Shown: positions 8,966 through 18,142, counted from the first letter of the stretch. The stretch is 64,000 nucleotides of DNA from Nitrososphaerales archaeon (GCA_030039795.1 JASHUU010000088.1:44684-108683), one strand, 5' to 3'. Numbers and translations: made by a program. The notes: generated from the letters alone by a model not told the origin.

Positions 8966-9994
8966 CTATGGACCGTTGCTGACCCATGTTGAACTGAAGG
9001 AGTTCCCTGCGTAGTTGAGGGCGGATGGTTCGGCCTTCACGTAGAACGACTCGTGGTAGGCCGGAGCGTACGGGAAGTTGTAGTCCACCATGACGAGCCA
9101 GAAGACGTGGGAGCCGAAGCTCGATATGGATCCTGTGACGTGGTTGATTGTCGCATAGGCGTTCGTGAAGGTTAGGGTGTTCACATCTGTGAGCGCGAGG
9201 AACCCGTCGTAGTAGGCGCTCTCCTGAATCCACTCGGCTGAGTTCAGCAGGGCTCCTGGGACGAAGGTGACGGGACTCGTGTAGCTCTGGCGGTTTGAGT
9301 TGTTGGTTATCGTGGTGGTGCAGTAGGCTCCCGCGACCCCGCTCTGTGAACCTGCTGTGCAGGTTACTGAGGCTGTGATCGAGTCGCCTGGGTTGACGGT
9401 TATCGGGACTGACTCCGAGGGCGAGGGGTAGAACTCGTACCACGCGTAGTAGGCTGTCTGGCCGTAGAAGCAGTCCGAGCTCGTGCCTGTCTGCTCAACC
9501 GTGGAGTCAACGAGTCCGTCTATTCCTACCCAGACGGAGCTGTCGTACCACGTGTTGTCCGAGTCGGTGCAGTTTGTGTTCCTGTTGTAGGGCTCGTTGA
9601 CGCCTGTCATTGTTGGGACGTTCCATGTCCCAGTCACATACGTCACTGCTCCAGCCGTTGGAGCCGGAGGACTGGACGTGAACGCGTTGGCGCAGGCTGT
9701 TGTCGTCTCGTCACACACCCCGTAGCCTCCCCAGTTGTATGAGAAGAGGCACTGGCTGTCTGGTTCGGGGCAAGATACCGCCGAGTCTGACGACGCCGAC
9801 GACGTTCCACCTGGCTGTGTGGCCGGAGTCATCGGGTGCGTCAGGTGAGTCGGGGTCGGCGCTGCAAGGGCGCTCGACGGAGCGGTCGAGCTGATGGGCG
9901 TATTCGAATGTGCTGACGCTAGTAGGAGAAGGGCAGCAGCGAGTAAGGTTACTGATACGATACTCTTACTTTTCGTGCCGCCCTCAAAGGCCAT
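8966..9994 (-). CDS. Secreted glutamic peptidase, family G1 (eqolisin-like)
   Basis: N-terminal hydrophobic signal and Ser/Thr/Pro-rich pro-region, then WVGIDG..VEQTGT..YGQTAYYAWYEFYP..ITVNPGDSI..SAEWIQES..LTFTNAYA, matching the eqolisin Q/E catalytic motif layout. Confidence 0.8.
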   Translation of the reverse strand: MAFEGGTKSKSIVSVTLLAAALLLLASAHSNTPISSTAPSSALAAPTPTHLTHPMTPATQPGGTSSASSDSAVSCPEPDSQCLFSYNWGGYGVCDETTTACANAFTSSPPAPTAGAVTYVTGTWNVPTMTGVNEPYNRNTNCTDSDNTWYDSSVWVGIDGLVDSTVEQTGTSSDCFYGQTAYYAWYEFYPSPSESVPITVNPGDSITASVTCTAGSQSGVAGAYCTTTITNNSNRQSYTSPVTFVPGALLNSAEWIQESAYYDGFLALTDVNTLTFTNAYATINHVTGSISSFGSHVFWLVMVDYNFPYAPAYHESFYVKAEPSALNYAGNSFSSTWVSNGP

Positions 9995-10057
9995 TTCGTT
10001 ATAAAAGCGTTAGTTGGAGTTCTAGCACAATCACTCTGCTACGACCGGTTTTCAAAG

Positions 10058-10165
10058 TGGGCCGGGGCGGATTCGAACCGCCGACTTTGGCTCGCAGTCG
10101 CGATTCGCCGTGTAAGGGCATGACGGGATTTTCCTGACGTCCTAACCGAGCTAGACGACCGGCCC
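10058..10165 (-). tRNA. tRNA-Val(UAC) with two non-canonical introns (16 and 17 nt)
   Basis: Mature fold GGGCCGG TC GTCT-AGCTCGGTTA-GGAC G TCGCC-CTTACAC-GGCGA AAGTC GGCGG-TTCGAAT-CCGCC CCGGCCC A (75 nt). The gene is 108 nt; removing AGGAAAATCCCGTCAT and ATCGCGACTGCGAGCCA restores all stems exactly (75+33=108). Confidence 0.85.
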
Positions 10166-10263
10166 GTTTCTGGCTCGCCTCCCGGACTGCTAATAAGGGT
10201 TGGAAGGAGAGCCGATGGGAGTTTGGCGAGTCGGGCTAACTTCTGTCGGGAAGGGCGCGCGTC

Positions 10264-11532
10264 CTGACCAAGATAATCGGCGTCAGGGCGAGGCAGATCC
10301 TGGATTCGCGTGGGAATCCCACGGTCGAGACCGAGGTCCGGACGCCGTCGGCCGCAGGAAGGGCGAGCGTTCCCTCCGGCGCCTCCAAGGGGAAGATGGA
10401 GGCCCTCGAACTCAGAGACGGAGACTCCGGCAGCTTCCACGGGAAGGGAGTGTCGAAGGCGGTGTCGAACGTCAACAAGGTCATAGGGCCGAAGGTCAAG
10501 GGACACGACGCCGCCGGCCAGCGCGAGATAGACGAGCTCATGATAGAGCTAGACGGGACGCCGAACAAGGAGAGGCTCGGCGCGAACGCCATACTGTCGG
10601 TCTCGATGGCCTGCGCGAGGGCGGCGGCAAACGAGCGCCGTGCGTCGCTCTTCAGGCAGCTCAGGGCGTCGAAGGCCTACACCCTTCCCGTGCCGATGAT
10701 GAACGTCATCAACGGAGGCGAGCACGCGGGAAACGAGCTGGCCATCCAGGAGTTCCTGATAGAGCCGGTGGGCGCGGACTCGTGCGCCGACGCCGTGAGG
10801 ATGGGGGCTGAGGTCTACCAGTCGCTGAAGAGCGTTCTTACCTCGAGGTACGGGAGGGGAGCCATCAACGTCGGAGATGAGGGCGGCTTCGCGCCCCCTC
10901 TGAGGAAGACGGCGGCCGCGCTGGACGCGATAAGAGACGCGGTGAAAGGCTCGGGATACTCCGAGGGCGACGTCAGGATGGGCATCGATGCTGCGTCGTC
11001 GACCTTCTTCGGCAAGGACCGCAAGTACCACATCGACGGAGTGGCGATGGGGGAGGCGGAGCTGGGTGACTACTACGCCTCGCTCCGCGACGAATATGAC
11101 CTTCTGACCTTGGAGGACCCCTTCGAGGAGGACTCCTTCGGGCCCTTCACGTCGATTACAAGGAGGCTCGGAAGGAATACGGTCATAATCGGCGACGACA
11201 TCTACGTCACCAACGCGTCAAGAATCAAGCAAGGCGTCGAGGAGAAGGCAGGCAACGCTGTCCTGATCAAACTCAACCAGATAGGAACTGTGAGCGAGAC
11301 CGTGGATGCCATGGGCCTTGGCTTCAAGGCAGGATGGACAGTCGTGGTGTCGCACCGTTCGGGAGAGACCGAGGACCCGTTCATCGCCCACCTAGCGACC
11401 GCCTTCGGCGCCCCTTTCATCAAGACCGGCGCACCGGCCCGAGGGGAGAGGGTGGCGAAGTACAACGAGCTGATCAGAATCCAGGAGAGCCTAGGGTCAG
11501 GCGCCAGGTTCGCGGGGAGAAGGTTCGCATGA
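10264..11532 (+). CDS. eno: Enolase
   Basis: (L)TKIIGVRARQILDSRGNPTVETEV..PSGASKG..VPMMNVINGGEHAGN..LTLEDPFEED..LIKLNQIGT..VVSHRSGETED. Conserved N-terminus begins at CTG 10264; no ATG/GTG/TTG between the upstream TAA and that point. Confidence 0.95.
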   Translation: MTKIIGVRARQILDSRGNPTVETEVRTPSAAGRASVPSGASKGKMEALELRDGDSGSFHGKGVSKAVSNVNKVIGPKVKGHDAAGQREIDELMIELDGTPNKERLGANAILSVSMACARAAANERRASLFRQLRASKAYTLPVPMMNVINGGEHAGNELAIQEFLIEPVGADSCADAVRMGAEVYQSLKSVLTSRYGRGAINVGDEGGFAPPLRKTAAALDAIRDAVKGSGYSEGDVRMGIDAASSTFFGKDRKYHIDGVAMGEAELGDYYASLRDEYDLLTLEDPFEEDSFGPFTSITRRLGRNTVIIGDDIYVTNASRIKQGVEEKAGNAVLIKLNQIGTVSETVDAMGLGFKAGWTVVVSHRSGETEDPFIAHLATAFGAPFIKTGAPARGERVAKYNELIRIQESLGSGARFAGRRFA

Positions 11533-11539
11533 GCAAGAG

Positions 11540-11689
11540 CGCAGGGGGTGGGACTCCCGGGCGGCGCGCCCTAGTAGTCGGCCGCCATTCGAACCCACGA
11601 GTCCCTTTCGAGACACAGGCTTAGCAAGCTTGCGCCCTGCAGGCTGCGCCTTACCAGGCTTCCCGTCTAGGACTCTAGGCTACCCCTGC
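11540..11689 (-). tRNA. tRNA-Ser(GCU) with three introns (16, 14 and 34 nt)
   Basis: Mature: GCAGGGG TA GCC-AAGCCTGGTAA-GGC G CAGGC-TTGCTAA-GCCTG T GTCTC-GAAA-GGGAC TC GTGGG-TTCGAAT-CCCAC CCCCTGC G (86 nt). The gene is 150 nt; inserts in the D-loop, 5' anticodon stem and T-loop total 64 nt (86+64=150). Confidence 0.85.
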
Positions 11690-11726
11690 GCGAGTTCTGA
11701 CCTCCTTCACGGCGGATAAAAACGTG

Positions 11727-12052
11727 AATGGCGGCGGCTCCTCCGGCACTCACCACCACTCCCCGCCCCCATTTCACCGGATGGGGAATCCCCCACGTAG
11801 GCGAGGCAGCGTGGTCACGTCGCCTTAGGGCTGCTCCCTCCCGGATCTCGCCCGATTCGGCAATCAAGAGTCAGTGCCTCTCCTTCGAGAGGGCTGCCCT
11901 TCATGACCGCCCACCCCGGCGTGAGTTCTTCTCCCCCGCCCGATGCGGGTCGCGAGGAAGATGGCTTTACCCGAAGGTTGCTGGCCGCTGCTTGAAGCCG
12001 GTTTCAGCAATGGGAGACGGCTGTCCTCCCAACCCTCCCCGCCGCCAGCCTA
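11727..12052 (-). ncRNA. Signal recognition particle 7S RNA
   Basis: Non-coding ~325-nt region with GAAACCGGC motif, S-domain helix-8 motif GATCCGGGAGGGAGCAGCCCTAAGG, and complementary termini GGCGGCGG/CCGCCGCC; T-run (TTTTTATCC) just downstream. Confidence 0.8.
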
Positions 12053-12065
12053 CAGAGGAAGCCCC

Positions 12066-12995
12066 TCATTGATTAACATGCTGTTCGAGCAGCGCCTTCA
12101 TCCTGCAGACGCCGCATGGGCCGCCGGAGGAGGGCTTCCCGCACCTCGGGCATGGCACGGACCGTTTGCCCGAGGAGCCGGAGTACCTTGAGATCACGTC
12201 CAGCGCTGAACCCAGCATGACGTTCTTCATTCCCGGATGGGCGGCCTCCATCTGGTTGAGGTAGTCGCGGACCTCGCTCCGAAGCCCCTCGTGCATGTAA
12301 GGGCAGCTGACGCTCTGGAAGGCCATGCCCGAGCGATATGCAAAGAGGGCGACTTCTTCCTCGTAGACCTCCATGAATGGCTTCACTCTTCTCAGGGGAA
12401 AGCTGTCGTCGCTGTAGGCGGGGTCGAGCCACGCCAGCCTTGCGACGTCGCCGTGCATCAGGTTCATCAGGAACGTCTGGACGAAGTCGTCCAGGTTGTG
12501 CGCCGTGGCGACCACGGAGGCGTTCGTCCGCGCGGCGGCCTCGTCGATTGCTCTGCGCCTGAAGACCCCGCAGAAGCTGCAGGAGGAGACGTCGCGCTCG
12601 CCCTCCTTCCAATCCAGAGCCTCGTCGAGGGAGAACCCGAAGAGCTCCCTGTAGGAGACCACGATGTGAGGCACGCCGAGCTGGGCGGCCAAGTCTCGCG
12701 CGTGCGCCAGGGCCTCGTCCCTGTAACCCGCGACGCCCTCGTCTACGGAGATCGCACTCACCTCGTAGCCTCCGGGGGCGGAGAGGTCGTGGAGGACCTT
12801 GAGAAGGGAAAGACTGTCCTTCCCCCCGGATACCGCCACGGCGACGCTCTCCCCTCTCTCGATCATCCTGTACTTCGAGACGGTCCTCCTAGCCTTCGCG
12901 ACTATCGAGTCTCTGAAGCAAGGCTCGCAGAGGGTCTCGCCCGAGTATCGCCGGGTGTAGAACGGTCTGCCGCCGCACTTGGAACACGAAGTCAT
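12066..12995 (-). CDS. tRNA 2-thiouridine synthetase family (TtuA/Ncs6/TtcA-like)
   Basis: MTSCSKCGGRPFYTRRYSGETLCEPCF; PP-loop SGGKDSLSLL; TAHNLDDFVQT; C-terminal Zn fingers CPRCGKPSSGGPCGVC. Confidence 0.88.
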   Translation of the reverse strand: MTSCSKCGGRPFYTRRYSGETLCEPCFRDSIVAKARRTVSKYRMIERGESVAVAVSGGKDSLSLLKVLHDLSAPGGYEVSAISVDEGVAGYRDEALAHARDLAAQLGVPHIVVSYRELFGFSLDEALDWKEGERDVSSCSFCGVFRRRAIDEAAARTNASVVATAHNLDDFVQTFLMNLMHGDVARLAWLDPAYSDDSFPLRRVKPFMEVYEEEVALFAYRSGMAFQSVSCPYMHEGLRSEVRDYLNQMEAAHPGMKNVMLGSALDVISRYSGSSGKRSVPCPRCGKPSSGGPCGVCRMKALLEQHVNQ

Positions 12996-13070
12996 GGGGA
13001 GAGGTCCTGCGCGGCCCGGCCCGTATTTAGCGTGAACTCTTAAAGGGCCGGCGGGGTCGAAAGCTCCGAT

Positions 13071-14318
13071 TTGACCGAGGAGGAGTTCAACAGGTTCGAG
13101 TTCCATTTCGGCGTGATACTCTTCCGCACCAAGAGGTTCCAGGCGATCATGGACCGTCTCGGCAAGAGCCGCATATCGAAGCCCGCGGGGTGGGCGCTTC
13201 TGTACCTCATGCCGGTCGCCGCAGCCATAGGCGCGTACATCTTCCTCACCGAGGCCGCCGTCCTGCTTTCTCCACGCGGCGCCGAGGTGGTGAGCTACAT
13301 CCACACGATCAGCCCACTCGCGAACATCGGGCTCCCCGGGATCAACCCTTACCTCCCCATAGTCGACGGCTGGGCAGCCCTGGTCGTGGCCATGATAGTG
13401 CACGAGGGCGCGCACGGGATCGTGGCGCGGAGCCTCGGCCTGCCTGTGAAGTCCTCGGGACTGCTCTTCTTCCTCGTCGTGCCCATAGGAGCGTTCGTCG
13501 ACGTGGACGAGGATGCCATGAGGGGGGCCCGGAGCTCGTATGCAGGGAGAGTGCTCGGCGCGGGCGCGGGAATCAACCTCGTGGTCGCCATAGTCTGCCT
13601 CCTGGCGCTGGCCGCCACCGTGGGGGCGTTCACACCGGCGGCCTCGGGGGCCGGAATCATCGGCGTTGCGCAGGGGTCGCCCGCCTACAACGCGGGCCTG
13701 AGACCGGGTGATATTGTCACGTCGGTGGACGGGCGGAACGTCACCGACCTCGACTCGGTCCTCGGCCCCAACACCACCCTGAAGGCTGGCGAGTCGATCA
13801 ACATGACAGTCTTCGAGAGCGGCAGGCTGGTCGATGTAAACGGAGTGAAGCTCGCGTGCTGCGACGTCATAGAGAACACACAGACCGGCCAGAACGTCTC
13901 GTATCCCTACATCGGAGTCGAGCAGATTACCGGGGCATCCCTCACGGCGACCGCCTCGGCCTACGCCGCGCCCCTCAGCAACATCTACCTTTACTTCTGC
14001 GTGCCGACGCTCCCCGCCTGCCAGACCAGGGTCCCGTACTCCAGCGACCTCGCGCCTTTCTACAAGTCCTCGCTGGGCGTCGCGGCCGTTCCTCTGGCGA
14101 ACTTCCTGTACTGGCTGTTCTTCCTGAACTTCAATCTCGCCATATTCAACGCGCTGCCGATCTACCCCCTAGACGGTGGGCAGGCGTTCCTGGTCGGTCT
14201 GAAGGGGCTCGGGAGGGGCAGGCTGACGGACAGGACGGCGCTGACCATAACGGGCTTGGTGACGGTGGTCGTGCTGGGGCTGGTGCTCGGAATCGTTATC
14301 GGCCCGTACCTGGTGTAG
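13071..14318 (+). CDS. Site-2 protease family (M50) membrane metalloprotease with PDZ domain
   Basis: MIVHEGAHGIVARS (HExxH), NALPIYPLDGGQAF, PDZ-like GVAQGSPAYNAGLRPGDIVTSVDG, multiple TM segments. Confidence 0.9.
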   Translation: MTEEEFNRFEFHFGVILFRTKRFQAIMDRLGKSRISKPAGWALLYLMPVAAAIGAYIFLTEAAVLLSPRGAEVVSYIHTISPLANIGLPGINPYLPIVDGWAALVVAMIVHEGAHGIVARSLGLPVKSSGLLFFLVVPIGAFVDVDEDAMRGARSSYAGRVLGAGAGINLVVAIVCLLALAATVGAFTPAASGAGIIGVAQGSPAYNAGLRPGDIVTSVDGRNVTDLDSVLGPNTTLKAGESINMTVFESGRLVDVNGVKLACCDVIENTQTGQNVSYPYIGVEQITGASLTATASAYAAPLSNIYLYFCVPTLPACQTRVPYSSDLAPFYKSSLGVAAVPLANFLYWLFFLNFNLAIFNALPIYPLDGGQAFLVGLKGLGRGRLTDRTALTITGLVTVVVLGLVLGIVIGPYLV

Positions 14319-14459
14319 GCTGGCTATACTGGGCGCCGTTCACAAGTCGTGACTGTCCAGGCTCTCGACTCGTTCCTACCCGCGCAGCCTAGTACTCTGA
14401 AACGGAGCCGGACCGCAAGGCGATAGCGCGTTAAATATCAGGAGCCGGTTTCAGGCGAG

Positions 14460-14726
14460 ATGTCGGCAGTGCAGCCGCCTCCTGGCTTGACGAGCACAGT
14501 CCAAGGGCTTGCGCAGCAGTTCACGGCCATAATGTCGGTCATCCTGTCGACGCTGGACGGGACGGTCATCGAAGTCGCGAGACTGGCGTACGTCTCAGTC
14601 CTCTTGGTCGGCCTGCTCCTCTACTACACGCATACTGAAAGGAGGCTCGGCAAGGACCTCATCAAGGGAGGGATAGTGCTCGCCATACTCGCGGAGTTCG
14701 TCTTCCCTGCCTTGCTCAAGCTCTGA
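14460..14726 (+). CDS. Small membrane protein
   Basis: 88 aa with two hydrophobic segments; upstream AT-rich element gcgttaaatatc. Confidence 0.5.
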   Translation: MSAVQPPPGLTSTVQGLAQQFTAIMSVILSTLDGTVIEVARLAYVSVLLVGLLLYYTHTERRLGKDLIKGGIVLAILAEFVFPALLKL

Positions 14727-15771
14727 CGGCGAACCTGAGGAGGGCGACCACTCCGCCGAAAGAGGATACCTGCTTCCCGAACTCCATGGACGAGTCGGCG
14801 AGGTACACCCTGCCTCTCTTCTCCTCGACTCCGTTGAGGACTCCCACGAGGTCTTCCTCGTCCACCCCCGAGGAGAAGATGTCGTCCGACACTGCGCAGG
14901 ACTCGACGGCCCCTAGACCGGTCGCCTCTCTGACCCTGGGGAGGGTGTAGGCCACCTTGGAGTCGCCCGAGGAGATGCGCCTTATCGCCTCTTCTACCAG
15001 GAGCTGGGTCTCCACGACGAGAGAGTCTCTCGCCAGCTCCTGGAAGGACTGGCTCTTGGGGATCGCTCGGACCCCGTCAGCCCCCGTGCCGTCGGGCCCT
15101 TCGATGGTCCGGACCCGGACCCGGGCCGCTCGCTCCCTTATCCTGTTGGCCACCAAGTTCTTGAAGTTCCCTGGCCCTGAGACGACCACCTCGTCCCCCT
15201 CTCTGGCAACCTGTGCCACGACTCCCGCCACCTTGGAGAGATAGGGCTGCTCGCTCTGCTCCTCCGACATCTTCCCCCCGAGGCCGGACTCGACGCTCGT
15301 CACGACGGTCAGATGGGAGCCCGCCACGGTCCCGACCCCCGCTTCGCGCCTGTCTACTGCCACTATGACGTACCTGGTCGACGCCCCCCGCGGGTCTCTG
15401 AGAAGGGCCGTGTCGAGAGGGCTCCACCGCTTCTTGTTGACGGTCACCTGGTGCCCAGGGGAGAGGGTCAGCGCGTGCGAGCCCGACTTGGTCACGCTTT
15501 CGTCGCTGGCCTCCAGTATCGTCCCCCGCACCCTCACCCTTTCGATGCTGCTGTCAAGGTGTATCTCTTCGACAGATAGAGCGATGGTCACACGCACCCT
15601 CTCCCCTTTGTCGGGGCGCGAGTACTCGTCCTCCCTTTTGACGACCCTTGAGCTCCTCGTCACAATGACGTCACCCCTCGAGACGAGCCTCCTCAGCGTC
15701 CAGAGGTCTTCGGCCGACTCGAGCGTCAGCGAGCACTGGCCGTGTTTCTGGTCCAGGTGGTCTACGATCAA
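14716..15771 (-). CDS. pelA: mRNA surveillance protein Pelota
   Basis: Pelota/Dom34 N-domain (GDVIVTRSSRVVKREDEY.., IHLDSSIERVRVRGTI) and release-factor-like domains (VVSGPGNFKN). Confidence 0.92.
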   Translation of the reverse strand: MIVDHLDQKHGQCSLTLESAEDLWTLRRLVSRGDVIVTRSSRVVKREDEYSRPDKGERVRVTIALSVEEIHLDSSIERVRVRGTILEASDESVTKSGSHALTLSPGHQVTVNKKRWSPLDTALLRDPRGASTRYVIVAVDRREAGVGTVAGSHLTVVTSVESGLGGKMSEEQSEQPYLSKVAGVVAQVAREGDEVVVSGPGNFKNLVANRIRERAARVRVRTIEGPDGTGADGVRAIPKSQSFQELARDSLVVETQLLVEEAIRRISSGDSKVAYTLPRVREATGLGAVESCAVSDDIFSSGVDEEDLVGVLNGVEEKRGRVYLADSSMEFGKQVSSFGGVVALLRFAVRA

Positions 15772-15858
15772 GCTAGTCCTTCACCAGACGGCATCAGCCT
15801 AGGCTGTCCGACCAATTAGATGCTATTTAGTTCAGTGAGACGGAATTCCAAGATGCCT

Positions 15859-15875
15859 CGTGGTGGTCCACCACG
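15859..15875. repeat. Perfect 8+1+8 palindrome CGTGGTGG-T-CCACCACG
   Basis: Read directly; lies in the pelA/dnaG intergenic gap. Confidence 0.7.
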
Positions 15876-15884
15876 CGGGCCCGG

Positions 15885-17054
15885 TCACTCCAGTCCGAGG
15901 TCCCTGAATGTCCCTATCCGCATCTCGTCGGGAATCTCGTTCAGCTCTCCCGTCCGGTGACCTATGACTCCCTTTATCCCTACCTTGGCGGCGGTCTGCA
16001 CAAGGCGCTGCGTGACTATCCCGTCGAATATCAGGAACTGCGCGCCGCCTGCTCCTTCCATCTTCTGCACAAGCTCACTTATCGGGAAGCGCCCGATCTC
16101 CTGGAGGCCTTGGTCTAGGAGCACGGCCTCGAGCGTGCCGTTGAGGTTGGGATAGAGCTCCTTCGTCTTGGCCACCACAGGCTCGTCTGCCTCCTCCTGC
16201 GCTCTGGCGGGGGGGCGCTCTCCGTTGCGCTCCCTGCGCGCCTGGGAGGGCATCTCGCTCCTCTCTGGCCTCAGCATGTTGATCACGTCTATGGGCGTGA
16301 GGTCCTCGACCTCCTTCCCTGCTGGCGCGCGGTACACCTTCTCGACCCTGACCACCTGCGCGAGCTCCTTCTCGATCAGGTCGCCGCCTCTGTCTCCGTC
16401 CAGCACCGCTACCAGCCTCTTCTTCTTGCCAAGCTCGATTATCGAGTCGGGGACGCTGGTGCCTTCCAAGGCCACCACGTTCTCGATGCCGGCTCTGAGG
16501 AACAGGACGACGTCAGCCCGTCCCTCCACCAGATACACTAGCTCCGACGAGTAGACTCCGGGTCCCGCGGGCAGGTTCTCCAGACCATAGTTGATGACCC
16601 TCGCCCTCTTGGTAGACTCAGTGACGTCCTTGACGAAGTTCTCACCCTCGCTGGAGGTCTTGGAGCTCCACTCCCTGACTATCACCTTGGCCCTGTCGAC
16701 GATCTGCTTCCTCTTGACCGCCCTGACGTCCTCTATCTCTCCCACCATGAACCGTGCGCTGCATGGTCCGACCTTGTCGACGCTTTCCACGGCGGCAGCG
16801 ATCAGCGCGGCCGTCCCCACGTCAGTCGACATCGGGATGATTACCTCGCCCTTGGTCCTGTCGTTCTTGGACTCTAGGTTGATCTCTATGCGCCCGACCT
16901 TCCAGCTCTTCTGAAGCTCGTTGAGATTCATCTCAGGGCCGAAGAGGCCTTCGGTCTGGCCGAAGATCGCCCCGATGACGTCGGCTCGTTCGACGACCCC
17001 GTCTACTTCAAATCTCAGTTTGACTAGATACTTGACTATACCTGAATCTGGCAA
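15885..17054 (-). CDS. dnaG: Archaeal DnaG-like primase
   Basis: Toprim EGRADVVLFLRAGIENVVALEGTSVP..VAVLDGDRGGDLIEKEL; archaeal DnaG N-terminus (GIVKYLVKLRFEVDGVVERADVIGAIFGQTEGL). Confidence 0.95.
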   Translation of the reverse strand: MPDSGIVKYLVKLRFEVDGVVERADVIGAIFGQTEGLFGPEMNLNELQKSWKVGRIEINLESKNDRTKGEVIIPMSTDVGTAALIAAAVESVDKVGPCSARFMVGEIEDVRAVKRKQIVDRAKVIVREWSSKTSSEGENFVKDVTESTKRARVINYGLENLPAGPGVYSSELVYLVEGRADVVLFLRAGIENVVALEGTSVPDSIIELGKKKRLVAVLDGDRGGDLIEKELAQVVRVEKVYRAPAGKEVEDLTPIDVINMLRPERSEMPSQARRERNGERPPARAQEEADEPVVAKTKELYPNLNGTLEAVLLDQGLQEIGRFPISELVQKMEGAGGAQFLIFDGIVTQRLVQTAAKVGIKGVIGHRTGELNEIPDEMRIGTFRDLGLE

Positions 17055-17202
17055 TTCCTCTCACTTTTCTCACTTCGCTCAACTCGTGCCTAACGGACTA
17101 AGCGTTATTCAATTATCGCAGGAAATGGAGGGAATATAAACTTCTTGGTCAGGCCTTGTAACGTCAATCGGTTCGCCTCCCGGCTTGTTGCCCTTTTCGG
17201 AG

Positions 17203-17532
17203 TCACAGGTTGAAGTCCTTCCCGAGAGGCTCTCTGCGCCGCCGCCTGAAGTGGTGCAGCATGGCGAGTGAGAGCAGAAGGATGACACCGTAGGAGAAAC
17301 CAGCCGAGCTCAAGAGCTGGCCGCGCCATGTGGCATAAGACAAGCCTACGGCAGACCCTATCAAGACGATCGTGAAGAAGTAGAAGAGCAGGCTCTCGCT
17401 GATCCATAGGCCGCCCTCCGTCCCCTTCGCCTGCGCTTCAGGGCCTGCCGTCGCAGTGCCGCGCCGACCGGAGTTCTGCCCGCCCTGACGAGGCACGACG
17501 GAGCTCGCTCGGAGTCTTAGGTGGCAAGTCAA
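17203..17532 (-). CDS. Small membrane protein (tentative)
   Basis: C-terminal half has two hydrophobic helices; start uncertain. Confidence 0.3.
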   Translation of the reverse strand: MTCHLRLRASSVVPRQGGQNSGRRGTATAGPEAQAKGTEGGLWISESLLFYFFTIVLIGSAVGLSYATWRGQLLSSAGFSYGVILLLSLAMLHHFRRRRREPLGKDFNL

Positions 17533-17924
17533 CTCTCGCGCCTACCGAACCTGGACAGGTTCTCGATGTGCAGGAAGACGCCGTGGGAGGCCGCTTTGAG
17601 CCTTCGGCGCTCGCTCAGCGAGGCCTGGATGCCCTCGTGCCTGATCCGCCTGACGAACCTGGCCGCGAGCACGGCACCCTCCCTGTCCAAGTCTGTGAGT
17701 ATCACGACTCCCTTCGCACGCCCTACGACAGCTCTCATGCTCCTTCCGAGCTCCGACACGGTCACGAGCTCCCCTTCGTATCCGAGCGCCCTCAGCGCCC
17801 TCTCGTCCCTGGGCCCCTCGACGAGCACGGACCACCCCTCGTCGGACAGGTTGGAGAGGTCGCGGACGAAGCCGTCAACGAACTCTCCCATTGCCTGGTA
17901 CGCCTTCTTCTGCTTGTCGATCAT
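17529..17924 (-). CDS. Small stand-alone Toprim-domain protein
   Basis: VLVEGPRDERALRALGYEGELVTVSEL..GVVILTDLDREGAVLAARF; ATG at 17924. Confidence 0.8.
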   Translation of the reverse strand: MIDKQKKAYQAMGEFVDGFVRDLSNLSDEGWSVLVEGPRDERALRALGYEGELVTVSELGRSMRAVVGRAKGVVILTDLDREGAVLAARFVRRIRHEGIQASLSERRRLKAASHGVFLHIENLSRFGRRES

Positions 17925-18142
17925 CCTGGCCGCCCCTAGGAGTGTGTTGCCCGCCTCTGACGAGCCCGGATCATGTCCCGGCGTTGAGCAGGGAGCATCA
18001 CCGTGCCTCTTTGACGGGCAAACGGCCCCCGTCTGTCGCGCGCTTGGGTAAACCATCTGCTCATCAAAGCGCTTCCGCCTTCGCAGGTGGCCGTTTTGCG
18101 CGCATTGGAACGAAGGCCGTCTGCCTGTCAGGACCCTCCGGC

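Noticed and set aside
17936-18142. ~200-nt gap between pheT and the Toprim gene as a possible sRNA (TGATGA-like boxes on the minus strand)
   Set aside because: No convincing paired C/D boxes, K-turn or tRNA-like fold found by eye.
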